Shown in pieces: positions 37,501-52,988 of a stretch of 64,000 bases of DNA. A model generated the notes under the pieces. That model did no database searches, was not told the DNA's origin, and saw nothing but the letters and a program-made list of their open reading frames with translations. This DNA comes from Apostichopus japonicus (lineage: Eukaryota > Echinodermata > Holothuroidea > Aspidochirotida > Stichopodidae): the NCBI RefSeq assembly GCF_037975245.1, contig NC_092563.1:663501-727500 (forward strand). Direction: 5' to 3'. Made by a program: the position numbers and the translations under genes. The stretch's first letter is position 1. Each line of letters opens with the position of its first letter.

Positions 37501-40500
37501 CTTAAAATCTCGTAAATAGTATTACACGAGGAGTTCGACCTTGACAAAGTCCAATGACTGTGGGTCTGTCAGTGTCAAATAAATCTATGAGATGGTAGGT
37601 AAACCGCACATTTTCAATCACTAAATTTACTTAGCCTGAACAATCTTATTGCCACCTTTCGATCGATCGATCGTACGCTTCCTCGAGATTCCCCCAGAGA
37701 CTGAGCGAGGACTATAGGGGGAGGGGGGGGGGTAAATGGGGTCAGTACTACAGGAGTCAGACTGGTGTTCTGTGGTGCTGAAACTTTCAACCCGGTGACA
37801 CCTCGCCCCCAAGTGAAAATAATAACTTTTAGTTTGCATTTGATCAAATTAAGACCCCCTTCCAGAACTCTCCTACCACCAACGTATTAATCAGTGAACT
37901 AATTAGCGGATCGGTTTCATTCGGGACCTTTTTTCGTCACAAGGAAAACGTTGACATGTTCATATGAAACATGAAGCAAAGATCAAATTAAAATAAAGAA
38001 TTAAAAAATCAAAATCAAATTTATTTGACATTTCTATAGAAAGAGTTACCATTGGCGCGGGGTGAGGTGATGGTCGTGGCGGATACGCTGTCAAATCGTG
38101 TCGAATTATATGTATCTGCAGCCTGCAAAAGGCGATATTTTATAGTAGCGAAAAATATCTCCATATTATTAACCAGATCACAGCGCCGTGTTGTTTTAAG
38201 ATTTATCATTTGAACTGTTTTCAACTTTCGAAGGTGTCAACGGAGGAATTTTATCACCTTGTTTCTGTCATTTGTTTACGACAAAAAGTGAAAAACATAA
38301 ATAAGGAAGAATTCTTTAGCCCCTTACGTTCAGGTTCATGGATCCTATCAACGCGTTTGTCTCTGATTTCAGGGAAAGATTTCTGTAGACTAAACATGAT
38401 ATCATTTTTCTCTCGTCCATGGGGTGACGATGGTGGACCTGTCACTATCATTATTGCCCCAAGTAATCCATCAACAAGAGGTAAATAGATAGTCATAATA
38501 TCGTAAAGGACTAAAATAGTATTTAATACATTCCGTGGACAGACGAACTCAATAGAAAGAATAATAAAAGTTACAACATGCGCACGGAATAAAAATACCA
38601 ACTGTTTTACTAAAAGAAAATTGTATTTCATAGCATATACTTGTACACGTAAGAATTTATCACACATCGTATAGACCTGAGGTAATATGTAACAATGTTG
38701 GTTTTAGTCTTCTCATGTCATTTATGACAGAGGACAATAACATTGCATTGAAACGCTTTCGCGTACCGGGCATAAGATTATGGTCTCCTGCACCTCCCTG
38801 ATAAGATGTGATGACAAACTATACCGGTACATCGGACTGACGACAGCCGCGCAGACTACTGGGGGACGAAGTGTATAGAGTGACACATGCGGCATATCGC
38901 ACTGTTACCATATATATGGATCTGTATACATTGTATATAGGGACCTCACCTGTTACCATAGGGATCTGTATACATTATATATATATATATAGACCTCACC
39001 TGTTACCATATATAGGGATCTGTATACATTGTATATATATAGACCTCACCTGTTACCATATATAGGGATCTGTATTACATCGTATATAGAGACCTCACCT
39101 GTTACCATATATAGGGATCTGTATACATAGGGACCTAACCTGTTACCAATATAGGGATATGTATGAATTGTATATAGAGACCTAGCCTGTTACCATATAC
39201 ACGGATCTGTATACATTGTATAGACACGCACCACAATACGTGTTCTTACCTCGGATGGAGCGGGGACAGGGATCTACCCTTGTGCTTCATGAATTCTTTT
39301 CTAATTACGGTTTTTACGAGTATAACAGCAAAAACGGATGGTACTAGTTATCTTGATTGGAGTTACTCAGGTAGGAACTCAGTGTCAGGAAGCTTGGCTC
39401 TGCCTCAACCCACTTTAGTAACTAAAGAGGCACAACAAGGTGTAACTGGGTCATTCAGCTACATCCTTTGCGTGAACATGTATATTATCATATTTTAATT
39501 TCAAATACCTGATGATCCCCCTCCAAGTATCTTGATGGATGTACAGAAATAATTCTATGCACATGAACTGACAGGACTGCTAAAATGCCTGCTTTAATCG
39601 TCTGTTAATATCTAGGTTGCTAGTGCATAGTTCGTTCCATTGTTGTTCCATTTTGACACTGTTTTAAAATTTAAATACAATTGCCGTAGAATGTCGAACT
39701 CCGCTCATCATATCTGCTCATCCAATATCCTATTTACCAATATCGGATGTTTTCGGTGATAGATTTGATCGATGGACATTTGATAAACAATGTAACACCG
39801 GATATTTGCGATGCATTATTTCCCGTACAAAACCACAAGTTTCGTTCCCACAGTATAGTCCGGGTTGACCCTTCATGCTGTGGTCATACTTCACGTAGGC
39901 CTATACCACCGCTTTACGTCCAAGGTTGGTCCTGACGGTTACAGCGTTCTAAACGTTACGCATAAAGGAACGACCATGCAATTCGTGTAAACCTTCGGTC
40001 TGCGTCTCAAGAAAACCGGGAACCCAGTGAGATTTGATAAATTCCTAAAGATATGAATATGCATATTTAAATCGTTTGCGTATGCTGTTCGAATGATGAG
40101 CTTTCCGCAACGTTCGAATTTACCAGACCGGCGAAGGCGGTGTTTCAGTACATCAAAGTTATTTGATATGTTCCCTAAGAAACATATCCTCGTCTGTAAC
40201 TTCATTATTTTGTCATTCCAATTGACAAAGAAAACCTTCCCATAATGTATTCGGCTTTAACTTAACTTGTAACCTTTTGGCCTTATTAATTTTGTTTTAA
40301 CGCTATTGCATATACTAACATATCATATCAAGAGAGCTTATCAACTCGACTAGCCAAGATCTATTAAGAGAGAGGGAAGACAGAAGTATCCGGGAGACAA
40401 AATGTTGATGATTCAATCAAGTTATTTTATTCATTAATGATTAACTGTCATTGGCGAATGATCTAGTGTGACTAGTTGCAATTTTATTTTGAATAATACT

Positions 40501-43500
40501 CGGTATAGGTTGGAAAAATTTGCCGATCAAACTCTAAATAAAAGCTGCTTTAAGAGGCCCGTTAAAACGACTCCCGCCTACATTGTGCGCTGTCCTGGTA
40601 TGCAGAAAAGTATATACAGGCACATGAGATATCAGTGGGTACATGCACGCTTAGCATAGTGGCATTGTCAACCCTGACTAATTGCACAGTCATCAACGGT
40701 GACCGAAAGTGTATGTATATGCTCTTGATGCTGCCCTAGTAACCTACATGCAGGTTGAGGTATAAATGAGTTCACAATTGTCCGTAAACTAGATTATAAC
40801 TTGGAAATGATGTATAAAGGTTGTCTTGCTCGGACGTTAAAACCAATCACAACTCAAAAACATTTTAAGTAGCTAAAACTTCTTTACAATGACATGATAT
40901 TTAGCAAGTAGCCTATGAATGATTTGACAATTCTGTAAGTGTCAAAGCAATCTAGTGTCTTCCTCTTTGTTTCTGCCTGAACAAGCAAATGTGATTCTTT
41001 GCAATGTCTAAAATGAAGGATAGAGACTTTGTTTCCATCACTACCTCATGCGGCTATATATACTCTTTCAACCATTTGTCAAGCCCCTTGGTATACAAAC
41101 AGCCATACAAAAGTTGAAACAACTCTGCCCCCCCCCATCTCCCTACCACGAGTCGCGCCACCAGATGTGAGTGATCGAGCGACGTTAAATTTGAAAACAA
41201 AACAAAACAAAAACCACACGACTGACTCGTTTGGCAGTGAGTGGAAACGCAATTTCATTCTTAGCTAGCTAGACTTATAAGTCGAGAAGCGTATTGATTT
41301 GGACAAATTATCAAGTACGCCATGCAAGTGGATCGATTGGAGGACCAAACTTGATGGGTATAGGCTACATCTTAATTGTACCGATCTAGAGTGAACCTTC
41401 TTTATGTGTTTATAGCCTCTGTCACAACAATAAAACAAATATAAATCACCTTTTATCGTAATCCGATAAACGCTGTATTGGAAATGGTTTATTGCACCAA
41501 TGAATCAGTCCCACCGTCAAATCTCTAGGCCGATTTCCTTCGGGGTTGTAGGTTACCCCTCTAAATCAACCATTACGTGCAAATACTAAAAGGTCTACGT
41601 ATGATTAATACAGGTATAGGTCTATAGGTACAAAAGTCATCTTATCTTAATAGTAGTCAATGTTCTCTTCCGGTGACACATACTTAGTCATTATGTAAGT
41701 CACACGAGGCCCATGTGTACTGAGGGATAAGGCGGGGGTGGGGGAGGGGTGGGGTTGAACGGGTAATTTGACAGCTGGGCTTGACGTGTCTTGCAATGAT
41801 CTGAAAATATCGATCTGTTTTTGTAATCTTCTGACTTCTACGAGTATCGTTAGATAAATTCACCTTTGGTTCAATTACCTCGTCAATTCCTCGTCAAGGT
41901 CTGTGACCTTTTAACCCCAACGGACAATACCGCCGCACTTTGCCGGTTACATCGACCGAGGGCAGATGTTTTTCGACACCATCCTGGTTTAAAAAGCATC
42001 ATGCAACCCACTGGGGCAATAACTTCCATAGTCTTTGAAACTTCTTCAGTTCATTCAGAAAGGGCAACTACCGTTTATGCACCACTCTAACGAGAATAAC
42101 ACTTATATCTTTCTACACTCTCTCTATCTACCTCGACTTCTGTAGCGCCACAATACTGCGCGAGAGTGATTATGACTGAACACGACAGTTGACGTGACAA
42201 AACAGGTAAACTAACATAGATTTGACTGACTGTTATGCTATACCACGGGGGATCAGCAGCAATTTTTTTTTAAATATATCCCCATTGTAATAGCGCGTGC
42301 TGCTCATGGTGTCATTCTTGTGTCAACCTGCAGTATACTTTCTCATGTTGACTCTAGTGACCTCCGTGACCTTATCCCGCCCCTGAGGCATAGTCATTTC
42401 CCGGAGCCCTTATTACCCCTAATGACGGACATGGGGAACTTCTACCATATCACACGTTTCGAAAGACAATACAATCTGATATGGGTTATTTGATTGGCCC
42501 AAGAATATTATTTTTTGTAATTACATCTGTTTATAATTTAATTTTTTCCGGCGGCTATTTTGCTGTTTAGAGGAGTCTATCATTTGTCGCATGGGATATC
42601 TATCAAGTACATCGAGGTGAGAAAGTCAAACCGTCGGAGGGAGTAGGACTGAGGCGGCTGCGTCGTAAGGTTTCTCTCACTTTGATCAAATACAAATTGG
42701 GATCACGATAGCATGAGCATTTTGAGGTAGCCTGAAGGTAAATAAACTTCCATTAAATGACCTTATTTGACATTGAATCAAGAGATCCACGTCTCCTTCG
42801 AGCAATGTATACATACTTAGACATCTTGAAGGCTAAATTCAGATCGACTATACACATGCATGTAGCATATGCCTACACAGTTTCACATTAATGTAAGGCT
42901 TCTATACATAACCTAATTTGCATATAAGATTACAGGCGGATGTAGTTGAAAGTCTCAACACAGCAGTTGATTGCACCATCATTTTTGGTTCATGAAAACA
43001 TGCCCTAAAATTGTTTTTGGTCTTTTTATGGGACATTGTGATACAGGTCATTGGTTCACTGAATATCAATAATAGTGATAACATTTGGATAATATTTGAT
43101 ACAAAAAAAAATTCGTAAGAACTTATAGGCTGTTATAGCATTAATTGCAAATATTGAAACGAAAGTTAAAAATATGACGAATTTTCAAAGTTTTTTTCCA
43201 TATATATGCGATCAATACTAGTATTAAAAGTGTCCGGGCGATTAAATATTGAGGATCGAATTAAAGTCATTAATAAAGCTACTCGATTATTAACCACATC
43301 AGCCTAATTTAGTGGTGGTAGTGGTGATGGAGGGGGACTGGGAGGAAACAATAATCACTTAGTTTGCTTTATTGTAACATTATTTAGATTATTACTCGAT
43401 TTACAGGTTTGTTAGAATTTCCGACCAAACACAGACAAGGTGATTTAAGTGACGGAAACCAACCAGCTGCTTCGACTCTATATCGACGAGCTGCGTCATC

Positions 43501-46500
43501 ATGATGTCATCTCACACATCTTTATTAATTTATCCTTCGGAATCTAACGGGAACTTCGATTTCTTGTCTTGGCATGTAGCCCTGCTTGAATAAACAAAAT
43601 AGTCGAATTGAAAACCACACAAATAACGTTGAACTGAGAATGAACGCTGTCGACTTTCCTGGATGCAAATCGGTCTAAGTTTACGTTGTACAGGGATTTC
43701 CGTGTATCAGTGTATAGCTTATACATGCCTGTACTAAATGCGACAGCACCTCCGAACTATAAACATCAGTTTAACCACAAAGCGTACCGGTATATCATTA
43801 AAACGGTAAATTATATCGGTATATCATTATAACGGTATATTATATCGGTATATCATTATAACGGTATATAATTTCGGTATATCACTGTATCGGTATATCA
43901 TTATAACGGTATATTATATCGGTTTATCATTATAGCGGTACATTATATCGGTATATAATGGTATATTATATCGGTATATCGTTATAACGGTATATTATAT
44001 CGGTATATCATTATAACTGTATATTATATCGGTATATCATTATAACAGGCATATGAACGTGTTCAGGTTCGGACTGGGCATGAGCTGCTAAAGGCTTAGT
44101 GGTCCAACCGGCGGCGCTGGGGACTTGGGGAAAGAAACGCACATTTGGCGCATCGGACGAAACTAGCACATTGCACGACCAAAAGGAGATGGCCCTTTAT
44201 TGGATTCCTCAGCCTAGTGGCGCCTGTCACGTGCCTCGGATAGAGCCTCGGTGCACGATTCAGATCCGGCACACGGCCTACTATATAACCTGTGAACTGT
44301 GTGTGAGCTGTTCAAGAGTTTTAACTGAGGGGGCTTTTGTCTCTTCTTACACCCTTCCAAAATGGTGTCGCCACTGACCAGTTATCACTTCCCAGGTTTA
44401 CTACAAATGTTGTAACTATTTACATCCAAACTAGGCTATAGAGACAGACTCTGTGATCCAATGTATATGGTCCATGCATGCTCTTCCAATAATTGTTGGC
44501 GCCACATGGAGTGTAACAAATGGTACTTTTCCTTCCTCCTTTCAAACCGAAGATTAAATTTGAGAAGTTAGTGCGTAAAGACAGCTGGAAGTACCATTAA
44601 TGGCGTTCATTATTAAAGTTACTTAGCAAGTAAAAGGCATGGTAATTACCAGTACGGCATATGAATGTACGTAACTACAGGATACGACTTTCGTAGTTAA
44701 CGTCAAAGGTCATACCCATGACAGCTAGATTCAAACACTGTAAGTAATTTATGATGTATCCCATTTGAAATGTTTGCCCTACGTGCTTAAGATTTAACTC
44801 GATTGTTCATATCTATACCAAGTTATTTTCCAATCAGTATTACCACTTACACTTTAACACGTATCATTCTAAGCAACACTAAAGATAAACATACATTCGC
44901 TTCAGGTTTAAACACAAGAGTACTATTTGTTGAGGCGGAAGGGTATATGAAGGAAGGGCACCGTATATTAGCCATTGTATACTTATTGTGTGTTAGCCTG
45001 GTATCATGGTATGATACAACTCATAAGCATGTTCGTGGTCACAATGCGCGTTAACATTTACCGTATAAATTCTAATAACTCCATGGAATTACAAGGCTCA
45101 TGGGTTTTATGTTTACACATAGTGAACTCACGGTGAAAGAGGAAAGAAGCCAGAGAAAGAAGAATTAGGTCGAAACTAGGGTGGGTGGTTTTCAGTGTTT
45201 AGTGATAGGCTATATTCGGTTCTGGTTTGACGAAGAACGGACTTTAGTTATCATATACAGGGAGTGCAGTGATTTACTACATGAAGATATCAGAATAATG
45301 AAATCTTTGAAACTCTGAAAGAAGACCCTTAAATTATGGCACAAAGTTCCAGTTTGTAAAATCGTAGTCTATACATAGAGAAAGAGAGAGATAGATAGGA
45401 GATGACAGTGTTTTCTGCCTCAGTGATACAACTGTTCCTGAACACCTCCAGTAACAGCGTGGAAGTAACCTAATGAACTACCTTATAGTGCAATGCACTG
45501 CGTGAAGTTACTGACATGGAAAGTACAACAGCTTGCCATGGGGGAGCCGGGGAGGTTGACATTCTGCCGCACGTTCACCCATATCATCATTGTGTCCTTT
45601 CGTTGTTCCGTTTGCTGTTGGCAAAGAAACGCGATGTCACTAAACATATCCGTATCAGTTTGCCACCTCAGCGAGAGCCCCTTTCTGGCAAAAGGCATCA
45701 GTGTATTTTGAATGGTAGAACTTATGGGATACACGACGGGCGGGCCGGGACCGTTTAATCGGTTTTAAAAATGGAGTAAATCCAACCGCGAGCTCCTGTA
45801 AACGAAGAAATGCATTTTCAAACTACCTGGGGCGATTAACCTTTGACCCACAACACACCTGTCCTTTCTAATTCGATGATCGCTTCCGATCAAAGAGATA
45901 CAGGTAGGTCTGAGTATGACGTCATGCTAGTTTGCCCCTGCTGTTAATTTAACTGGCCGTACTGATAAACGATTGTTTGCAAATAGAAACTCTAGTGTTT
46001 ATACACAAACTGAGTACAAAAGGACAGCGATATTGTTCTTTTGGGGACCAGCCAAAGTTATTCTCGCATGAGTACCATGCACGTGTCCGATGACAATGTG
46101 CGGATGCATGCTAAACACAATATGCAATCGATATTGCAGCTTGGACTTCGTTAAACAGCTGTGGCTGCCTTTTGATTACCTTAAGTACGAACTCCTGTTC
46201 CATTTCCCATAATAGATCAAGTTATAGCAAAGGTAAATAGTAAACATTGTACGGCGTTCCTTACGGGCGATATACGAGCATATACCGCCGTCTCGTACAC
46301 AAAAGTACGATTGGCTAATATAGTTGATCGCTGCAGCTATAGTATAATCATTGCAATAACTATCGCTGTCCAGGTTTTTGTAGGTCTTTATGAAAGTTAT
46401 AGAGTAGGTAGGCCTACATCTTAAACTACTAAAGTCACTAAGATCAGGTTTATGTTCCACTTGTTAGGGGAATCGTGATACACACTTGACGATGTTCCCT

Positions 46501-47379
46501 GCACGGACACAGACTCAATGCACTACTGGGACGGGTTTAGAACGCATCAGTCGTTCGGTTGTTTGGCTTTTCGTGCCCAGGTTCTAATTTCTGAGTGACT
46601 TTTCTTAAAAAGCTATATTGGCATACTATTGGGATAGATTCTGAACTGTTGGCCTAACTCGGACTTCCATCGTTTACCGCGATCAATCAATTTACTATAA
46701 TTCAGAATTAGAAGATACAACGAATACGAACCCGTGATTTTTTTTTAATATCACTAAGAATCACCGAGTCATTACCCGCGCGGCCCTGACACGGGTTTGA
46801 GATTGGGGGAGGGTTGTCAGACCAATGTTCAGAGGTGCTGAAATTGCCACCTGTGACTGCACCACACCTGTGTGAAAATCATTGATGTGTAAATTATTGG
46901 GGTCAGGTATCCCTCCCCTCCCTCAGGGTGAGCGTTATGTGACCAATCATCTTCTGAATGTAATTATGCAACGAAGTGCCTTGGAATACATCAGTGACGA
47001 CCACCTGAACCTCAACGTTGGTGAAATGAATTCAGGCGACCTACAAAGTACACATAAAAAAGTAGAAGGCTACAGGGCTTGGAAACTTTCTGAAAAGTAG
47101 GTCGAAGAAGTTCGTTACAACGGGCACTGCGTCGTTCGATTTATAACGTGTCTCAATTGTTAAGTGTAACGCACCTATTCAGCTCTCTGCATGGTCTACA
47201 AAGCCAACTGTTGAACAGAGCTTGTGTTAGTATACCACTGAGTCCATGCCACAATATATTCTGCTGATCTTCATTCATGGAGAGCGAAATTCTTAAGGGT
47301 ACAAGTCATACAAACGAATATATATATATATATGTTTATATATATATATATATGTTTATATATATATATATATATATAT

Positions 47380-47418
<39 letters not shown>

Positions 47419-50400
47419 AACATTTATTCACTTGTATATATAAGAAAAATGAGGCTAGGGTAATGTAAAAGTGAACATAAATTTTCGCAATCGCAGCTGG
47501 GTACTGTGGGAATTCGTTTTCTCTAAACAAAATACCATTTTATCCACCCCCCCCCCCTCCATTTTCCTCGGGGCCCGACCTATCTCTCGGTGACCCTGAA
47601 CTCATGGCTTGAAGTTAAATTTTGTGAAAGGGTAAGGCGCAAGTGAGCAACTTACCTTACGAAATGAGGAGAGATACTTATTTCCTTATACATATAAAGC
47701 TATCCCTATATACGCCTATATACGAACGGTGTTTGCTTCATGTATATATAAGTCTCATCTGTATATTCATTCATCGTCTTCTTCTGTTTTTATTTTACTT
47801 GTCGATTGCTAGACGAAAGAATGAACTTTTAGGAAGTCATACCACCATAGAGGTCACATGATTTCTTTGTTATCGGTCAACCACAACCAATAAATCTATA
47901 TACGTATAGTATCTTGTGTTATGACATCGCAGAGCTTTAGTTCATATACTCATTACATCACTTCCTATTGTGTAACGCTCTGACGGAGATATCACCATGG
48001 TTTGGCGTTATGGAGTAACCTTGACTAGTTCTCTGTAAATGCGATAATTATGCCCAGCTAGGGTTACCCCTGTCTCATTCCGCTTCACCTAGAATTTCAT
48101 GAGAATCAGCCCCCGTCAGTCACCGAAATCTACAGATTTACCGTACTAAAATTGTTTTACTATAATTTTCTATATTTTGCCTTACTTTTTGTCTCCCAAA
48201 TATGCCTTTAAACCAATTAACTTTGGCACATTTGAATTGTTTCGATTAATCATCTCCCCCTCCAACCCTCCTTCCAACGCCCCTCAAACCCTCCCTTCTA
48301 CCCTCTCCTTCCCATCCTCCTGAATATCTGCATATTAACGAGTTAAAGGGCCGTATAGGAAAGCTATTTGGAAGTCTTGGGAAGCTGCCCGGAAATTTTT
48401 GTGAACTTACAAACGCAAATGTATGCTGGATGAACCTTTTAGGCCTAGTGCTCATGTCTACACCTCTTTCAATGTAATCTGTTTCCTCACGTCATCGACA
48501 ACATATGTCCATCACCTTGTGCAGAATAAGTATCAGAGGTTACATGGTCACCTCTTGTAGGTTTAGCTTAACATCATCTTTTTTGTTCTAATCCAGGCAG
48601 TGTTGTACGAAAACGCCTCCTAATCAACAATTACCCCTCACGCCCAACCCCCCTCCCCCCCCCAAAAAAAAATGAGATGAAAACATTCAACGAGTACCTC
48701 TCCACCACCACCCCCGCATCGCCTGCAATAAATAACTCTAACGACTCCCATCAATCAAAGCACAACCATGACGTTACCCATAGTCACATATTGTGTATAC
48801 GTGGAAGCCGTACCACCCAAACCATTCGTGCAATGATGATACGCATATTTTCCATGGTTACATTCATTCATGATGCTTGCGTTCTCCATTATTGGTCAAA
48901 CTATTGTGCAATATAACACTTCTTTATTAATCACTAAAAATTCATTCACAAAAATGTACGTGCCTGTATCTGTTTGTAAGTGGGGGGGGGAGACCCCAGA
49001 GGATGGGGCATCGACATTTTGTAAATAAACGAAAATTCCCTATAGACCCAGCGTTCTCCTGCTCACCTTCGCTAATTACTAACTAGGAGAGACACTTTGT
49101 TGCAAGAGATTCATCTGCAACATCTCTCCATAGCAACTATCGGTTCAAATATTTAACCAAATGTTATTGTCCATATTATGCGCCAAATTTAGATGTCGTT
49201 TGTTCCGCGTATTTGGCATTGACGGTATAATTTCTGAGCTACTGAATTCATCCTTATGTACAGTTTCATGGAAAATTAACAATCAACTAACTTTCAGTAC
49301 ACTATAAATAAACGCATCGTGCGAATCAATAAGTACTTTCGTTCTTCAACTTGTGATTTCACTGTAAACTGTGTAACGCTTTCATTAGGAAATAATTGAT
49401 CAGGCGTACTTATATCTCGGGGAAAATCCCAGGTAGCTCATCAAGAAGCAGTCTCTTAGAATTCAAACAATATGAAATAAAAAGCAATTTAATAACCTCA
49501 ATGTTCGAACGCTATAGGAGCGAGAGAGAGAGTCACATGAAGGTCGTGACATAGACGAAGAAAGCTGAATAATTATCGACTTAAAAAAATGTATGCGGAG
49601 TATTTGTGTACAACAGTGTCATAGGTGCTCTGGGTAGAGTTCCTTTATAGAGAAAGAACTCTAGCTCTGGCAAACCAAGGACACCATCTTCTAATTGAAA
49701 ATCAAACACGACCCCCCACCCCCTCCCCGTTCCCCTCCACGAAGCGAACTGTGTTGTGTTATTTGTGATGTTCTGGCTTTTTATTTTTGGCACGTATATA
49801 TAGCAATCACGGAACTGGTCAACAACTGGAAAAGAAAATAAGTAGAATAACTGAAAACACATAATGATTGAGAAAGACAGAGTCGGTTTTTCACGCTCCT
49901 AAAACCCAACGTGACAGGCTTGTTTTATGGTCGTAAGACAGCACTCTTAATGGGTGGAGTGAAGCGGGGGGGGGGGAGGGGGGTGAGGGATACTCGGAGA
50001 ACATAGTTGAGGAGTAGCTAAACAATATTAGTGAATGTTTGATTTATGCTCACCTTAATTTCTTGCCGGAAGTGTTGACAGATACCTACATATGCTAACC
50101 AAGCATAGAAGACTTACTATTTAATTCCACTGTGTACAAAGTTCGGACACGTTGTAAATCGTTTCTTGTGAAATGAAGCCAGAGAGATCAAAGGGAAAGT
50201 ACCTGGGTGATTCAAACGGTTTCAATTGTAAACTATAGCCAACCATCACTATGGCAACAAAACACATGCAAGAATCACAATAGCATGGAAACTGATTGCG
50301 CGCAATCCGTAGGAAGAATTCTAAATCCTTAATATAGCTACATTTAGCTGAGATGGCCATTCCACAAAAAGGCAATATAACGGTGCTTCCGAATATTTTA

Positions 50401-52934
50401 ATATTGAATGGAGAATGGAGTACTATGAGGAGGGTATCAGCCTTCCTCTCTTCCAGCCCTCCCTGCCTAGAAATTATGAAGTGGGCAATTCATTATGTTG
50501 CTTGTCAACATCTCTAGAAACAAATCTTTCGACTTTTAATTCTTCTGTGTGTGGTTATAAAGAAAAAATATTATAAAATAAATCGTCCGATAGCAATCAA
50601 AACCGTGCATTTCACCCCATCCCTATTACATCCCTCTCTAACACCCCAATTCACCCTATCGTATCAACCCATACTTCCCCGTGTTTAAGTTTATTGAACT
50701 CTATTCTTAGAACCAAATTAAGATTGACAGAGATGTTATACCATATGGTGATGCTGAAATAAAATTCTCCGATCTGGAGTAAACAGACGGATTTCGTAGG
50801 ATCAATAACAGCGTCAGATACTCGCGAAAACAACAACTCTAATCACAAATGGACTGCAAAGAGGCTATTGTTACGAGGACACCAAGATATACTTGTTTCT
50901 TTATTAACCTCTCTCGTTCTGGTCGATAACCCTCTCCCACGACCCTGGACTATTCTTCTTGTCCTTATCCACGCGGCTATAGGTGAACTATCAAAACTTT
51001 CCAAACAACTTCATCGTGGTTCAAATTGGCGGGAAAAATATCGGTAACAAAATTGTGCAAACAAAATGTGTGTCTCAACCCGATACAATGGCATAGCCAC
51101 GGGGGAGAGGACGGGCGAATGGGTGGGGGGAGGGGGTGAAGTCCACCCACTCCAACTCAAATATCGGTTATGCGCCCTTCCCCTGCCCAATAGAAAATTA
51201 TTGTCACCCTTAAAACAAATGTCTAGCTACGCCCCTGGTCCGATCTACATACAGCCATCAAGGCCAAACTGTTTTGCAACTTCACTGGATTGTGGCTCCA
51301 TGCAGGTGTAATGTAATGGTTACAAAAATTGTCAATATGTGATAAAATGTCTACCACATCACAAAATGACCACACAGTTTGAGTATTTCTCCGACATTAT
51401 GCGTTATTATTTCCATGTAAAGACGGAATTGACCTACAATGGACCTCTTGACCTTCAACTGACCTCTTGACCTATACATCTGGTCTAATTTCTGACCACT
51501 TCCACACATTTATTCATGGTAGTAGGGCAACGTTATCGACGGTTGGACAAGTTAGCAGAAGCAAGTGGTTTTGTTTGATGAATCGATTACTATTAGAATT
51601 TTCCTAACACTTCCACTACAATTCATATTTGCGTTCTCATTCAAGTATTATTTTTTCAGTACGGTCCGCCATTTGGCACTTAATTACGCCTCAAAATGGA
51701 TGATAACTTTTGCCGAGGATTTGACACAAATGCAACAATATTAGGAACATATTTACACGTTCATATACGGTTTATTTATATCAGCCTATAGTTACATCAC
51801 GAGAGTCTGAGCGTGGCAAACCAAGGTCCCTGACACAATGGGGGGGGGGGGGACCAGGGGGAACGGTTACCCAATAATCTTCAAAAGTAATGAATTTCTC
51901 GAGGCCGTTATGTCGCGATAGATAGGCAATTCCAAATTCCCGCAATGAGTATTGGTTTCAGACTCATGCCCCTCTGTCTCAAAAACCTGTGTCAAGGTCC
52001 CTGTAACCATGGAGGTAAAACAGTATACAGTTATCAAACGATATTAACTTTGTGAAATATAATTTGGAGGTGCCATACTTACTAAAACCATATTGTTTAA
52101 CATATACATAACTGGATACCCCCTCAATGAAACTATACAGAGATCCATCTGGCCAACTATACGAATTGAAATATTCAAAATATTACGCCTAAATTTCATC
52201 GATTCTTATATCCAATTTAGGAGGACATTATGGTGTTTTCGGGTTTGGGTTAGTATGGGGTTTTCTTTATGGTGTTTTCGGGTATATATACCTTGACTTT
52301 AATTTTTTTATAAAGAAAAGTCACCAAGCTAGATTGACTGGGCATGAAAACCGACTCAATAACTTGCTCCTCTTTCAAATCCCTTTACATCGAAACTATA
52401 ACCGTGTGATCATGCCGAGGTTACGTCAACTGAGGTATATCACGAGCCTCTTCGAAAAAGGAATAGATAAGATTGGAGAGCCATGCAGAGTGTGTGGATA
52501 TACGATTTGCAGTTTAAGAGGTAGAAATATGCCTGTATATTGAGTGTTTCCGACGTAACTGTTAAAGAACAGGTACGGTATTAAACACCTAATCTTTGAC
52601 AAAACTTGGGCTATATCCATCCATTGTTTTGTGTGTGACATGGGTGAATGTATGATCAATTCAACGAAATGTGCGGTTTAAGGCTATTCATGATTGCACA
52701 CTACTTTCGCAAAGGATGACAACACTTCGCGTACTGTATATAGGCTAATTCAAAGAAGAGGCGTGAGCTGCTTTTCATTGTAATACGTGATACACGCCAA
52801 TACTCACGTCAGTAAACGTGACACTTACGATAATGTGTTTATATAAACTTTCAATTTCCAAATAGGTTTACAATATATGTTACATTTCAAGAATGGGAGG
52901 AAATTGATTCCTGGAAACATTTATGTTAAATATA

Positions 52935-52988
<54 letters not shown>

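Noticed and set aside
38254-38667. 137-residue - strand open frame
   Set aside because: No recognisable domain or codon bias; an alternative + strand frame covers the same bases.
45483-45758. Three overlapping open frames on both strands
   Set aside because: None shows a known motif, and mutual overlap suggests chance absence of stops.
47277-47530. Tyr/Ile-rich open frames
   Set aside because: Translations of an AT microsatellite.
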